Below the pieces are notes generated by a model. That model searched no databases. It was not told the DNA's origin and worked only from the letters and a program-made list of their open reading frames with translations. This document shows, piece by piece, positions 1 through 10,914 of a DNA stretch of 64,000 bases (positions are counted from its first letter, which is position 1; each line of letters opens with the position of its first letter). The stretch comes from Hydrangea macrophylla (lineage: Eukaryota > Streptophyta > Magnoliopsida > Cornales > Hydrangeaceae), in NCBI GenBank assembly GCA_033977485.1, contig CM066994.1, positions 30,615,637-30,679,636 on the forward strand. The letters are read 5' to 3'. The position numbers and the translations under genes were made by a program.

Positions 1-1
1 G

Positions 2-685
2 CTGGCTGAGGGAGCCATTGCGATAGTCCCTGCGGGGCGAACTCCAGATCCTCTCCCGAAGACGTATGACCTTACCCGACATTGTGAGTTCCATTCCGGA
101 ATGATCGGGCACTCAACAGATGATTGCTTCACATTGAAGCATAAAATCCAAGATCTGATCGATGAAGGGAAGATAAATGTCAAGTCATCGGAGCCACTCG
201 TCGATGTGGCTAACAACCTACTCCCTCAACACGGAGCCGCAACGCCAACTATCAATGTGGTGACGGTCGAATATGAGGAGGTTGCCATGTCAGTCACTAA
301 ACATCCCCCACCAAGATGGGTTAGTAACTCGATTCCGATAAACCTAGAAAAGGGATTCTCGAACCTCAATATGAACTCTGCACCGACAAGCTCTCCTTTC
401 CCCGTTTCTATACCAACTCCAACTGTTCCCGTTTCACCAATCCAAAGGGTGACCAAGCTCGTCTCTATACTTGTACATTCCCTCCCTCTCATGTCTGCAC
501 CACTAATTCCTCCCCAAGCGAAAGTCCAAAAGGCAACCAAGCCTATCTCCATATTTGCATACTCTCTTCCACCTACTGCTCCCCACTCAGGAAAAGCAAC
601 CTGGCCAGTCTCTGCACAGGTCAAGCCAGTACTCGAGGTCCTCATTACTCCAATGACCCCGATAGTCCTCTACACAGCCGAATGA
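2..685 (+). pseudogene. Gag C-terminal fragment with zinc-knuckle-like motif
   Basis: The frame is open from base 2 to the stop at 683-685, so the protein is cut by the window edge; the ATG at 101 is internal. The opening residues include a Cys-x2-His...GHST-x-x-C motif followed by LKHKIQDLIDEGKI. This is the pattern of the nucleic-acid-binding knuckle at the end of Gag in plant Tat/Ogre elements. After it comes a 130-residue Pro/Ser/Thr-rich, low-complexity stretch with imperfect internal repeats. The stop falls where the Gag-protease linker would be expected, and no protease follows. The role is inferred from the family as the RNA-packaging end of the capsid precursor. Confidence 0.7.
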
Positions 686-735
686 GGACACTAATGCCAT
701 ACCAGGGGTATATCAGATCCCGGACCATGATATGA

Positions 736-855
736 GAGGGCCCATTCATCATCAATAAGGCATTATCCAGAGGAGCTTTGATACTTCCAAAAATCGACAG
801 TGATGCGTTTCCAGAGCCGATCAATGCTGACTCGGTCAAGAGATTTTACGGTTAA
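736..855 (+). pseudogene. Pol C-terminal tail (end of integrase region), truncated
   Basis: Reading from 736 gives EGPFIINKALSRGALIL, later PEPINADSVKRFYG, then TAA at 853-855. Tat/Ogre polyproteins typically end with a Trp-Glu-Gly-Pro-Tyr/Phe motif, a Gly-Gly-Ala-Leu-Ile-Leu segment and a Pro-x-Asn-Ala-Asp-x-Val-Lys tail, so this is the natural pol terminus. The codon before it (733-735) is TGA where the family has Trp, consistent with TGG to TGA. Only 50 bases separate it from the gag stop, which locates the internal deletion. Confidence 0.7.
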
Positions 856-2435
856 CGTTAAACTTGTGTGTCCAAATGCTTTGATCAAAATAAAGAGAGG
901 CATTCATCTCTCCTATTCATTTTACTAGTAAACTCATTCATTAACCACTTTGAGCCTACTCTTCTTTTTTTTATTATTATCTTCCACACAGGGGCAGTTT
1001 CTCCACTACTAAATATATACATTGTCTGCTTTGTATAAAGTACATACTTTTCTTTCAAAAAAAAAGCACAAATTCAAAAAAAATTATAAATAAATAAACT
1101 TTCTCCATCATTCAATAATTAGCATCTTGCTTTAAAATCTCATGATTCATTGGATATGACTGCCTTGTAACTTGTTGAAGCCAAATTGGACATCGCAATT
1201 AGACTTTTGGATGCAACATGTGTCCAATTTACCATGCAATCGCAGTCCATGACTGAACATGCCAAAAGGCTTCAAGTCTATGATTGATTATTACAGTATC
1301 TGACACTGCTCATCATCACAAGTGCATGCTGCTCTACCACTCCTGTAGGATGTAGCATATGGACAGTACACTTTCAGGGGTAAAAATACCTCAACTCAAG
1401 GCATGTCACACATCACCAAGTACCAACTGGGGCGGCCCATTATTCCTCATGACATTGCACAAATTTCAATGTTGCACATACATGATTTCTAAAATCTAAC
1501 TATGCTTGTGTCAAAATGATGAGAGGCAATCATTTCAACTATCCAAACACTATTATCCACTTGCTAGTCCACTTGAGCCATACAATGAAAATCTCTTTCC
1601 AAATTCAAACCCCCTGAGGATCACCCCCCACGCTGGGGTAATAAAAAAAAACGAAGCTCAGATCAAAAGCAAAAACAAAAAAAAATACGGAGGCTGGAAA
1701 AACCCACAGAATACTATCCAACTTGGATACTCACTTCAAACTGGGGCAATTCCCCCCAAGTCGCATTCCACTCAGTAATACTCACCCCACACCAAAACGG
1801 GGCAGGTAAAAAAAAAAAAAACAAAACAGAGCATAAGGTGATCTCGGGCATTTTAGTCAACCTTTCAAAAAAAAAAAGAGAGAGAAAAACTTTGAGCCTT
1901 CATGCGATCCTTCATTTCATAACCCATGACCCTGGCCTACACTACAACCCACTAAAAGTCCACTCTAATTGACACAAGTCTTGTTGGATTCATTAAATCA
2001 TACTTTTGCATCATTCCAAAGACATGGGCCGTCACATACTGTCAATTTCAAGATAGTCCGGCGGGCGTAGTGAAAAAAAAAAGGGGGCGCTATGAGTCAA
2101 GACTATGGAAAACTGTTAGCGCAGAAAATACGGACAAGGACTGGGCATTCACCGAATACTGGGGCACTGAGCTCATATAGTCAAATAAGTTGTTCTATAG
2201 TGTTCCAACAAGCACCAAGGTAGACAATATCCACTAACTTATGAACATTTCTTCGTAGATGATAAACTCACGCATCAAATACTTTTGTAAATACTCTGTA
2301 CATTGCATTAAAAAAAACAACAAAAAAAAAAAAAACAAAAATCATTCACACTTTACAACATAGTAGAAAATGCATATCTTTTGTAATAGGGGCAACTGGT
2401 CCTGATACCTCCATTATCCTTGTAAGGAAAACACT
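856..2435 (+). other. Non-coding 3' region of the Tat/Ogre-like element
   Basis: About 1.6 kb between the pol stop and the first minisatellite. It is A-rich with several poly-A tracts (about 1058-1090, 1670-1685, 1808-1820, 2300-2340) and short ORFs only. I recognise no domain. Long non-coding DNA between pol and the 3' LTR is usual in this lineage. Confidence 0.6.
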
Positions 2436-2439
2436 CACC

Positions 2440-2965
2440 ACTGCCCCAAACTTCCAAAGCCCAACTACTGGCCCAACTTCCAAAGCCCAACCACTGGTCC
2501 AACTTCAAAGCCCAACCACTGGCCCAACTTCCAAAGCCCAACTACTGGCCCAAACTTCCAAAGCCAAACTACTGGCCCAACTTCCAAAGCCTAACCACTG
2601 GCCCAACTTGCTTCCAAAGCCCAACTACTAGCCCAACTTCTAAGCCCAGCCACTGACCTAACTTCCAAAAGCCTAACCACTGGCCCTCCAAAAGCCTAAC
2701 CACTGGCCCAACTTCCAAAGCCCAACTACTGGCCCAACTTCTAAAGCCCAGCCACTAGCCCAACTTCCAAAAGCCTAACCACTGGCCCAACACTTCCAAA
2801 AGCCTAACCACTGGCCCAACTTCCAAAGCCCAACCACTGGCCCAACTTTCAAAGCCCAACCACTGGCCAAACTTCCAAAGCCCAACTTCCAAAACCTCAC
2901 CACTGGCCCAACATACTTCCAAAGCCCAACCCCTGGCCCAACATACTTCCAAGACCTCTCACTTC
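2440..2965 (+). repeat. 26 bp minisatellite (about 20 units)
   Basis: Tandem copies of GGCCCAACTTCCAAAGCCCA plus ACCACT, with unit variants ending ACTACT and small deletions. It sits inside the 3' non-coding part of the Tat/Ogre-like element. Open frames across it on the minus strand are repeat artefacts. Confidence 0.9.
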
Positions 2966-3039
2966 ATGCAGCCTTTGCTCAGGCTCGCCAACTCTACAAC
3001 AACCCCTCTGCTCAGGTCCACATGTCAAATCAACCTCTC

Positions 3040-3495
3040 CTCTATGGATCATCAAGAGGTACGTCCCGTACTCGGAATCAACCTGATCATCTCATCCAGT
3101 CTCAGGTATAAGTCTGTCAAGGGGCATCCTGTACATACCTTTAAGCTCAGGAGTGAGTCCGTCAAGGGGCATCTTTTCTATCTCACTCAGCCTCAGCCTC
3201 AGCCTCAACACCAGGTATGAGTCCATCAAGTGGCATCCTGTTCATCTCATCTAACTTTGGGTGTGAGTCCGTCTAGGGGCATCCTGTTCATTTCATTCAA
3301 CATTAGGTATAAGTCCGTCAAGGGGCATCCTGTTCATATCATTCAGCATCAGGTATAAGTCCGTCAAGTGGCGTCCTGTTCATATCACTTGACATCAGGT
3401 ATAAGTCCGTCAAGGGGCATCATGTTCATATCATTTGGCATCAAGTATAAGTCTGTCAAGTTGCGTCCTGTCCATATCATTAAGCATCAGGCATT
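3040..3495 (+). repeat. 46 bp minisatellite
   Basis: Repeats built on ATAAGTCCGTCAAGGGGCAT followed by CCTGTTCATATCATTCAGCATCAGGT. For example, the ATAAGTCCG starts at 3309 and 3355 are 46 bases apart. Early units are more diverged than late ones. Confidence 0.9.
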
Positions 3496-3867
3496 TTCTC
3501 CTACTATCCCACGCTCTATAGTAATCATGCCCCACGTGGCATTTTTCTCTCTCATATCTGTGGCCTTTTACTCTCTCATATCCACTACAATCACGCCCTA
3601 TTGTGACATTTTGCTCTTCACTTTCCTAACATAGCATCCTCTTCGTTCCACGAACTACATACGTAGGCAGCTGTAAGAGCTTGACCATACCATTTCTTTA
3701 CTACATTCTTGGTTAAAGATCGAGATTACACAGTTATGCACTTCTCGACTACACCATCCCTCTTCTACTCGATTCTTACATGAATCTCCAACAGAGTCGC
3801 TCACCCTTTTTGGTAATGCTCTCAATCCCCAGCGGAGCTATTTGCCTACTCTGGTGGTACCCACAAT

Positions 3868-4130
3868 CCCCACTTTCCTACATTGGCACCTCGTACTCAC
3901 TTGCCTACGATGGCATTTCACATTCACTTGCCTACATTGGCACCTCATACTCACTTGCCTAGGATGGCATTTCACATTCACTTGCCTACATATTGGCACC
4001 TCATACTCACTTGCCTACGATGGCATTTCACATTCACTGGCCTACATTGACACCTCATACTCACTTGCCTACGATGGCATTTCACATTCACTCGCCTACG
4101 TTGGCATCTCATACATACTTGCCTACTTTG
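3868..4130 (+). repeat. 54 bp minisatellite made of two related 27-mers
   Basis: Alternating units TTGGCACCTCATACTCACTTGCCTACG and ATGGCATTTCACATTCACTTGCCTACA form a 54 bp higher-order period over about five copies, ending about 100 bases before the polypurine tract. Confidence 0.9.
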
Positions 4131-4224
4131 GCACGTCTTTTACTTGTTCTCATCACTTAAAAGAAAATGCGGCAAAAATGTGGTGTCTCCTGTCTTTGTC
4201 ACGATTTGCTTCGCAAAGCATGAC

Positions 4225-4237
4225 AAAGAGGGGCAGC
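4225..4237 (+). other. Polypurine tract
   Basis: AAAGAGGGGCAGC immediately precedes the LTR start TGTAGACACC at 4238. It is the expected primer site for plus-strand DNA synthesis in reverse transcription, and it fixes the element orientation as plus. Confidence 0.8.
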
Positions 4238-6845
4238 TGTAGACACCCCATTTTTGCCCAACCCAGTCATTTCAAAAATAAAGTGCTCATTGACACTAGC
4301 CTGTCATTTTTTGAATCATCTCAATCTGACCTCAAATGGAAAAGATATTGCAAGTCAAAACTATGGGATCAAAAGGTCAACAATCTCACATGCACCCGAC
4401 CACACATGACTATTGCTCACAACTATTGCTCCACATTTTTTTGACAAAACACTTTCGGTGGATTCATAGAAGAGAAAAACAAAAAAATAAAAAATAAAAA
4501 CACCCAACACATGCTAGGATCCCATTCCCATCCTTTCTTTTCTTTTTCCTATCACTTCTTCCTTTGTCTCCCACTCACCTTTCTTTTTCTTTCTTTATTC
4601 CTCCCTCTTCTATTATTTCCAATATATACACCACATTCCCATCTGCACGAATGAGGGAGAACCCCACTCCCTCATCTCCTTCTCATCTCTCTTCTCAAAT
4701 TCAATCACCATTGAAGGACCAAGTCCATTTTGCTAAAGTTTACTGCTGTGATGATCATCAAGGTATCACCACGAATTCATTTTTGATTCAAATCAAATGA
4801 AACCAATTGGAGAGTGTTCTTAACTCAATGATATTGGTCTATGATTTTTCTCAGAATTTTAAAAAATCATAAGACCCATTTTTAAAGCACAAATACACAA
4901 GGCATACAATCTGCCAGAAACATCACAGCAGGGACACCAGATCACGTTCACTGTTTGGACTACTTCATGATTTTTTCTTAACTCCATCTTTTTTGTCCAT
5001 TAACTATAGCCTCTTAACTACGTCTGTGAATTTTTTTGATTTTTTTGGATCAGTTCAATATTTGTAAAAATCATCCAATTTCAGTCGACAGTGCAGTCCC
5101 TATTTCTGAGTAAGGGTGCTTCTAAACTCAATTTTTCCCAATCTCCAAAAGATATTGCAAATGGTTTTCTATCATGGAAACTAGATTCATTTGGGAACTT
5201 TCTCTCAAAATTTCAAAAAATTGGGAACAACAGAACCTCTCCATTCCATTTTTGGAAGACTTCTCTCAAAGCTGTGAAAAAAACTGCACTCTGACATGAA
5301 TTTTTGTAAAACTTTCCTTCGATCTCTTTCATTTGGAGTTTTGATCTTTTTCAAATGAATAAATCCTAGTATATTAGAAAACTTCTAAGAACAAAGAATA
5401 AAAAACAGAAAACAAAAAAAGAATTTTTTTTTTCTTTTTTACCAAATATTCACGTTTATCAAGTTGTTCAATAACTTTGATAAATGGAAATTTGAGCATC
5501 GTTCTACTTCTACTAAAACCGAATATGCCTAATTTATCAAGTTGATCAATAGCTTTGATAAAAGGAAATTCGAACATTTTTCTTGTGGGCACCGACCCTT
5601 ACTTCCGGCATAAAAAATAAAAATACAAAAAAAAAATATACATTTTCTTTCTTTTGGGCACCGACCCTTACTTCCGGCATAAAAAATTAAAAATATAAAA
5701 AAAATCTATTTTCTTTCTTTTTGGGCACCGACCCTTACTTCCGGCATAAAAAATCAAAAATATAAAAAAAAAAATCTCTTTTCTTTCTTTTAGGCACCGA
5801 CCTTTACTTCCGGCATAAAAAATAAAAATACAAAAAAAAAATCTCTTTTCTTTCTTTTTGGGCACCGACCCTTACTTCCGGCATAAAAAATAAAAATACA
5901 AAAAAAAATCTCTTTTCTTTCTTTTGGGCACCGATCCTTACTTCCGGCATAAAAAAATTAAAAATACAAAAAAAAAATCTATTTTCTTTGTTTTTGGGAA
6001 CCGACCCTTACTTCCGGTATGGGAATAAAAGAACAGAAAAATGAAAAAAATATATATAAAAATACAAAAATACATTTCATTCTTCACTTCCTTGCATAAG
6101 CCCGTTTCAATCTCAATCACTTTCCAAAATTCCTAGTTATATCATTTTTCATTCAAATCTTTTTTTCAAAACTAACAACTTTAAAGGTTAAAGTCTAGGA
6201 CTACACCGTACAGGTTAAAGTTCCTAGCTACACCATCTTTTTGCTCAAAATACTACTTCACACTCACACGGTCTGGATCGACCAACCTTTTCAAAACACG
6301 TGCACAAACACATACACACACACACACACATGTACAAAGCACAGAACTACGTATGGCCTGATTCTCGACTTGAGATACGTATGCAGCCCCTCACTTGGGT
6401 GTGGCCATAACCACATTTTTTTCCAAAACTTGTACATTCTCACACTTTCTTTCTTTTACTTCTGCCCCATTATCATGAAAATCATTAGAATTGGCAACCA
6501 TGCTTTGCATGGATGTTCGAGGGTGCCTAACACCTTCGCTCGACATAATCGAGTCCCCGAACCCATATTTTAAAAGATCTCTGGTTTTCGCATGGCTATT
6601 CAAAATCACACTTTTAAAGGGCCAATTTTTCTCAAAACTGTTTTTCAAAAGTCAAAGATGAATTACTTTAATTGTCTTTGCAGGGGTCCTAACACTCCAA
6701 ATGTTAGGTGGCGACTCTGAACATTTAAATAGGCCCGAACGTACTCTTTTCACTATTCTCAATAAACTTCAAGTCGCAATTCACCCACTCTTAGGAAGCC
6801 GGGCCCACACCGATGGTCTGGCGCTCTGAAATCGCGGGCGCGACA
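4238..6845 (+). repeat. 3' LTR of the Tat/Ogre-like element (about 2.6 kb)
   Basis: Begins TGTAGACACCCC after the polypurine tract and ends GGGCGCGACA. Near the end it has GGTGGCGACTCTGAAC (about 6709), a motif common near the ends of these LTRs. It contains a 67-70 bp tandem repeat (5585-6020) and a CA microsatellite near 6316. The partner 5' LTR is outside the window, so the target duplication cannot be checked. No gene lies in it. Confidence 0.7.
5585..6020 (+). repeat. 67-70 bp tandem repeat inside the LTR, about 7 copies
   Basis: Each copy has GGGCACCGACCCTTACTTCC then GGCATAAAAAAT and an A-rich/T-rich tail. Copies start near 5587, 5656, 5723, 5792, 5860, 5926 and 5996. Unit lengths vary by changes in the A-tracts. 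Confidence 0.9.
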
Positions 6846-6883
6846 CCCAACAATTTGGGACGGAGGGAGTAATTTATTAACTA

Positions 6884-7154
6884 CTCCTTCTGCCCCATAT
6901 TAAGAGTCTTTGATGCCGTTTTTTGATGTCCCATTTTAAGAGTCCTCTTTGAAAGGTCAAAGTACTTTAATACACACTTTCCAAATTTGCCCTTTATTAC
7001 ATCCAACTCTTCCCTCTCTTTTGTTGATGTGACACTATAATTTTGAATTTCAAAAAGGGTAATATTGGAAAGTTGAAAATCTCACCAAAATCAAGGTTGT
7101 CCCCTTAATAAGTTGGAATTCCCAAAAGAGACTCTTTATATGGGACGGAGGGAG
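6884..7154. mobile_element. Stowaway-type MITE, 271 bp
   Basis: Terminal inverted repeats CTCCTTCTGCCCCATATTAA and its partner ending ATGGGACGGAGGGAG match the Stowaway (Tc1/mariner) consensus CTCCCTCCGTCCC. The element is flanked by TA at 6882-6883 and 7155-7156. A second orphan terminus of the same type (TTGGGACGGAGGGAGT) lies just left, at about 6855-6870. Confidence 0.85.
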
Positions 7155-7242
7155 TATTAGTATTCTCACCGGGGGTTTGGGACGGAGACAGGTTGCATGA
7201 ACTGCTATAGGCGGGGTCGGGGATGGTAAGATCAATCATGCT

Positions 7243-7669
7243 CAGTGGCGGATTTAAGTGAAGGTCAGGGGTGGCACAAGGTCCCCATGAATTTTTAAAA
7301 ATTATAAAATTATATATAATAGTTTATAGATTTTAGAAATAAATTCTCTTAAATTTCACACAGGCCCTCCTGAACTTCTGAAAACTTTAGACTTACATGT
7401 AATATTTTACAAGTTTTAGACACGGCCCTTTCACTTTTGAAAATTCTATACTTTCGTGTAATATTTTACATGTTTTAGAGATAGACCCGCTAAAAGTACA
7501 TGCATAATTTATCTTAAATTATGGGTGTTAAACCAATTCTATATACGATTCTACCATTTTACATATAATTATGTATCGGTTGACCCAAAAAAAATCACCT
7601 CAGGGGCGCTGTCCCCGAACCCCCGTATAGGTTGGGACCCCCTTGCCAAAAATCCTGAGTCTGCCCCTG
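7243..7669. mobile_element. hAT-type MITE, 427 bp
   Basis: The left end is CAGTGGCGGATTTAAG and the right end, reverse complemented, is CAGGGGCAGACTCAGG. The 8-base flanks ATCATGCT (7235-7242) and ACTATGCT (7670-7677) agree at 6 of 8 positions, as expected for an old hAT target duplication. The interior is AT-rich, with repeated phrases around GGCCC and TTTTAGA, and is non-coding. Confidence 0.7.
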
Positions 7670-7807
7670 ACTATGCTAGGAGGGGCGGGGCGGGGTTGGG
7701 GAAAGGTCATCCCGTCCCATACCCGTTCCGTTGCCATCCCTATGTAGGATTGGTAAAAGTAAAGGTTAAAGCCATTTGTTTTATTTATGTATCTTATTTT
7801 TGTAAGA

Positions 7808-7892
7808 TTCTTGTTCTATTTATCTCCATCTTTGTGGGTGTGGTTTTTCTTATTGTGATTATGGGCCCATTCCCAACAAGTGGTATCAGAGC
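7808..7892 (+). other. Truncated 5' LTR end and copia primer binding site
   Basis: 7808-7878 repeats the last 70 bases of the 3' LTR (9912-9982) with few changes and ends CCCATTCCCAACA. Two bases later, TGGTATCAGAGC (7881-7892) is the classic site complementary to the 3' end of initiator tRNA-Met used by most plant copia elements. Confidence 0.85.
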
Positions 7893-7906
7893 TCGATTGA
7901 GAATCC

Positions 7907-8545
7907 ATGGCAGTTGGAGATAGTTCGCTTGGGGATATGCGAATGGTAATAGAAAAGTTCGATGGCAAGAAGAATTTCAGCATGTGGCAAGTGCGTATAA
8001 AGGACGCTTTGGTGCAACAAGGTATAGAGGATGCATTGTGCGGTGAAGATAACAAGCCAGAAGGGATGACCGACAAGATGTGGAAGAGGATTAACTCTAA
8101 AGTCGTTAGCACCATGCGGCTTAGTTTGGTGGACGCTATGGTGTACGATGTCATGGGAGAGACCTCCACAAAATCTTTGTGGGAAAAGCTTGAGGATCTC
8201 TACATGGGGAAGAATTTCACCAACCGTCTTATGTTGAAGCAAGAGTTGTACTCCTTTAGGTGGAAAGAAGGAGTTGATCTTCAAGCCCATATAGGTGAGT
8301 TTAACAAGTTATTGTGCGAGTTATCCAACGTTGTCTTCAAACTAGACAATGAAGACAAAGCTATCATTCTCCTTACGTCGATAAAATCTACCCATGATCA
8401 ATTATTCAATACATTATTGTATGGGAGAGATACCATAACAGTGGAACAGGTGAAGAAAGCTCTATTCTCTAGCGAGAAGATGGATAACAAAGAGGAAAAG
8501 TTGGAAGATGCACAAGCACTTGTTACACAAAAGAGGCCAAGGTAA
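7907..8545 (+). pseudogene. Copia Gag (UBN2-type) with decayed zinc knuckle
   Basis: The 212-residue frame starts 14 bases after the primer binding site. It has the plant copia Gag fold signature: KFDGKKNFSMWQVRIKDALVQQG near residue 17, SLWEKLEDLYMGK near 90, and LMLKQELYSFRWKEG. Gag packages the RNA. The frame stops at 8543-8545. A zinc-knuckle remnant (GENGHFMRDCP) is readable around 8615-8650 after a frame change, with the first Cys not evident. The protein is therefore cut before its nucleic-acid-binding domain. Confidence 0.8.
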
Positions 8546-8721
8546 GGGAAGAAGAACTCTAGTGGAGGAGCACGACATAAAACTCCTATGAAGGATAAGG
8601 AGTATTACTATTTGGAGAGAATGGTCACTTTATGCGAGATTGCCCAGCGACGAAGGATAATAGTGGTGCCGCTACAAACATGTTGGAACATTCGGATGAA
8701 GATGTAGTAGAAGTCATGACA

Positions 8722-9120
8722 ATTATAGAGGAGGAGAAGAAAATCGCGGATTGGGTTCTTGATTCAGCTTGTTTTGCTCACTTAATGTTCGCATGTAGAT
8801 TGGTTCTCGTCCTACAAACCGATGGAGGGAAAAGTCTATATGGTGAACAACACAGTTGGAGAAATCAAGGGTGTGAGAACCGTTCGAATGAAGACTTCAA
8901 ATGGGTTGACAATGCTTTTGACAGATGTGCTTCATGTTCTAAGTTTGAAGAGAAACATAATTTCCTTGGGAATGTTGGATTCCAAAGGATGCTCATTTGT
9001 CTCGATGAGAGGCTTCATGTAGGTGAAGTGGGATTCTCGTATAATGTTCTTGGGAAAGAAGATTGGAAATTTAAACGTTTTGTTGGGAAGTACAGAATTT
9101 GGAGATGTCCCGAAGAATAA
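8722..9120 (+). pseudogene. Copia aspartic protease and pre-integrase fragment
   Basis: WVLDSAC (about 8750) is the copia protease active-site region, with Asp-Ser in place of the usual Asp-Ser/Thr-Gly context. The downstream homologous text (VGEIKGVRTVRMKTSNGLT, LTDVLHVLSLKRNIISLGML, LDSKGCSF) is in another frame at 8822-9022 and then a third frame at 9023-9115. At least two frameshifts are therefore present. The GAG-pre-integrase wording GNLNVLLGST follows. Integrase and RT are absent. The stretch 9120-9419 keeps short open frames with no recognisable domain. Confidence 0.65.
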
Positions 9121-9419
9121 GAGGGTGTGGAAGCTGGTGGGGAAATCTATTAAGGGAATAGATGATGAGGCTCTAACAACTTTGGTGATGACAAATTCTA
9201 CTCAAGGTGAAGACGACCACAATAGCAAAGTGGAGCTCGTGCATTTCGTGTTTCCATCACATTGGTGATCTCAAGTTCATGGGGGATGTTAACTTGAGTA
9301 ATGGTGTAGCTAAATAGCTTGGGGGTGGCAAAGGCGATGCACTATCGATGTGGAAGTTGAAGATTACAAGAGGAAGACTCTGAGAACTGATGGTAAGGAA
9401 TTTGAGGTAAGGTGAAGTT

Positions 9420-9982
9420 TGTTAGGATTGTGCCTAAAATTCCATTAGTGAAATTATTTCCTAATTATGATTTGGTTTCTTATTTGATGGTTTCATTGTC
9501 AAATAAGGATTCCTTTGATGGTGGAAGTTACCTAGTTCATATAGGAATGTTTGTGAGAGTATTCCTTATTGTACAAGACTTATCATGGGGGTAAATCCTA
9601 CTACAACTAGGATTGGGACTCTACAATCTATATAAATATAGGGCTTACTCAAGGGATTGATAAGATTGGTTGGAAATCTTCTACATACACAAGAGAGGGC
9701 TACAAACTAGTGAGGGAGAGATTAGTTTCTAGCAATTGTGTGTGTCATATAACTTGGTTGGAGAGTTATACACATGAGGTCTTGAGTGCTTGTAATCTTC
9801 ATATTAATCGAGGTGATCGCCTTTGCACGTGGGCGTAGACATTGTTGGGCCGAACCACATTTAAATCTTGTTGTGTTGGTATGCTTGATTTTTTCTTTCG
9901 TGGTTATGTCATTCTTGTTCTATTTATCTCCATCTTTGTGGGTGTGGTTTTTCTTGTTGTGATTGTAGGCCCATTCCCAACA
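9420..9982 (+). repeat. 3' LTR of the copia remnant, 563 bp
   Basis: Begins TGTTAGGATTGTGCC and ends CCCATTCCCAACA, identical in plan to the 5' LTR stub. A TATAAATATAGGG box at about 9631 would be the LTR promoter. The right flank enters foldback DNA directly, and no matching 5 bp duplication can be tested because the 5' LTR is truncated. Confidence 0.8.
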
Positions 9983-10066
9983 CCACCACCATGACCACCA
10001 TCATGACCGGCCACCACACCACACCATGACTAAACCCCAACCTCCCTATCTCTTCTCTCTCTTTGA

Positions 10067-10112
<46 letters not shown>

Positions 10113-10914
10113 TGAGAAGATAATCACCATGAAGAACTCTCCCTCTCTCTCTCAAGAAGAATAAAAAAAAGTTGTAGGTTGGAGCAAGAGTCCAAGCCTA
10201 AGGAGCAACTCACTAAATGTATGGAGCAACTAACCAAACGAAAAGAAAAAAAAAGTGTTCCAGGTGTGGAGCAATAGTCCAAACCTGAGGAACAACTCAC
10301 CAAACCTGATTGGGAGCAACTTACCAAACGTATGGAGCAACTCACCAAACATAAGGAGCAACGCTGCTCTTTCCATTTGGTGAGTTGCTCCATATGTTAT
10401 GTGAGTTGCTCCCGATTAGGTTTGGTGAGTTGCTCCTCAAGTTTGGACTGTTGCTCCAAACTTGGAACTCTTTTTTTTTTTTGTCCTTTTCGTTGGGTGA
10501 GTTGCTCCATACCTTTGGTGAGTTGCTCCCGATCAGGTTTGGTGAGTTGCTCCTCAGGTTTGGACTCTTGGTCCAAACCTGGAACATTTTTTTTTCCTTT
10601 TCGTTTACTGAGTTGCTCCATACATTTAGTGAGTTGCTCCTGATCAAGTTTGGTGAGTTACTCCTTAGGTTTGGACTCTTACTCCAATTTGCAACTCTTT
10701 TTTTATTCTTCTTGAGGGAGAGAGGGAGAGTTCTTCATGGTGATTATTTTCTAGAGAGAGAGAAGGGAGATCAAAGAGAGAGAAGAGATAGGGAGGTTAG
10801 GGTTTGGTCATGGTATGGTGTGGTCACCGGCCATGGTGGTGGTCATGGTGGTGGTGGCTGGTGGTCATGGTCGTGGTGTGGTGGGAGAGGTCGTGGTATG
10901 GTGATGGTTGGTAG

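Larger units (their letters stand above)
1..6845 (+). mobile_element. Tat/Ogre-like Ty3/gypsy retrotransposon, 3' part, internally deleted
   Basis: The left end lies outside the window. Visible parts in order are a gag C-terminus (2-685), a pol C-terminal tail (736-855), about 3.4 kb of non-coding DNA rich in minisatellites, a polypurine tract (4225-4237) and a 2.6 kb LTR (4238-6845). Protease, reverse transcriptase, RNase H and integrase are missing between gag and the pol tail, so this copy is a non-autonomous deletion derivative. The assignment rests on the gag knuckle motif, a pol tail of the type ending Ala-Asp-x-Val-Lys, the very long LTR starting TGTAGACACCCC, and the long 3' region. 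The exact clade (Ogre versus another Tat branch) is inferred. Confidence 0.8.
7808..9982 (+). mobile_element. Ty1/copia remnant (Tork-like), internally and 5' truncated
   Basis: The left boundary is about 70 bases of 5' LTR (7808-7878) that match the end of the 3' LTR, followed by a primer binding site, a gag, a broken protease and a complete 3' LTR (9420-9982). No integrase, reverse transcriptase or RNase H remains. The gag and protease wording (WVLDSAC, NxISLGxLDSKGC) fits the Tork/Tnt1 lineage, which is inferred by eye. Confidence 0.75.

Noticed and set aside
2353..4444. Proteins over the 26, 46 and 54 bp minisatellites
   Set aside because: Simple translations of tandem repeats inside a retrotransposon 3' region.
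7881..7892. tRNA gene fragment
   Set aside because: Only the 12-base primer binding site complementary to a tRNA end is present. No tRNA gene was seen in the window.
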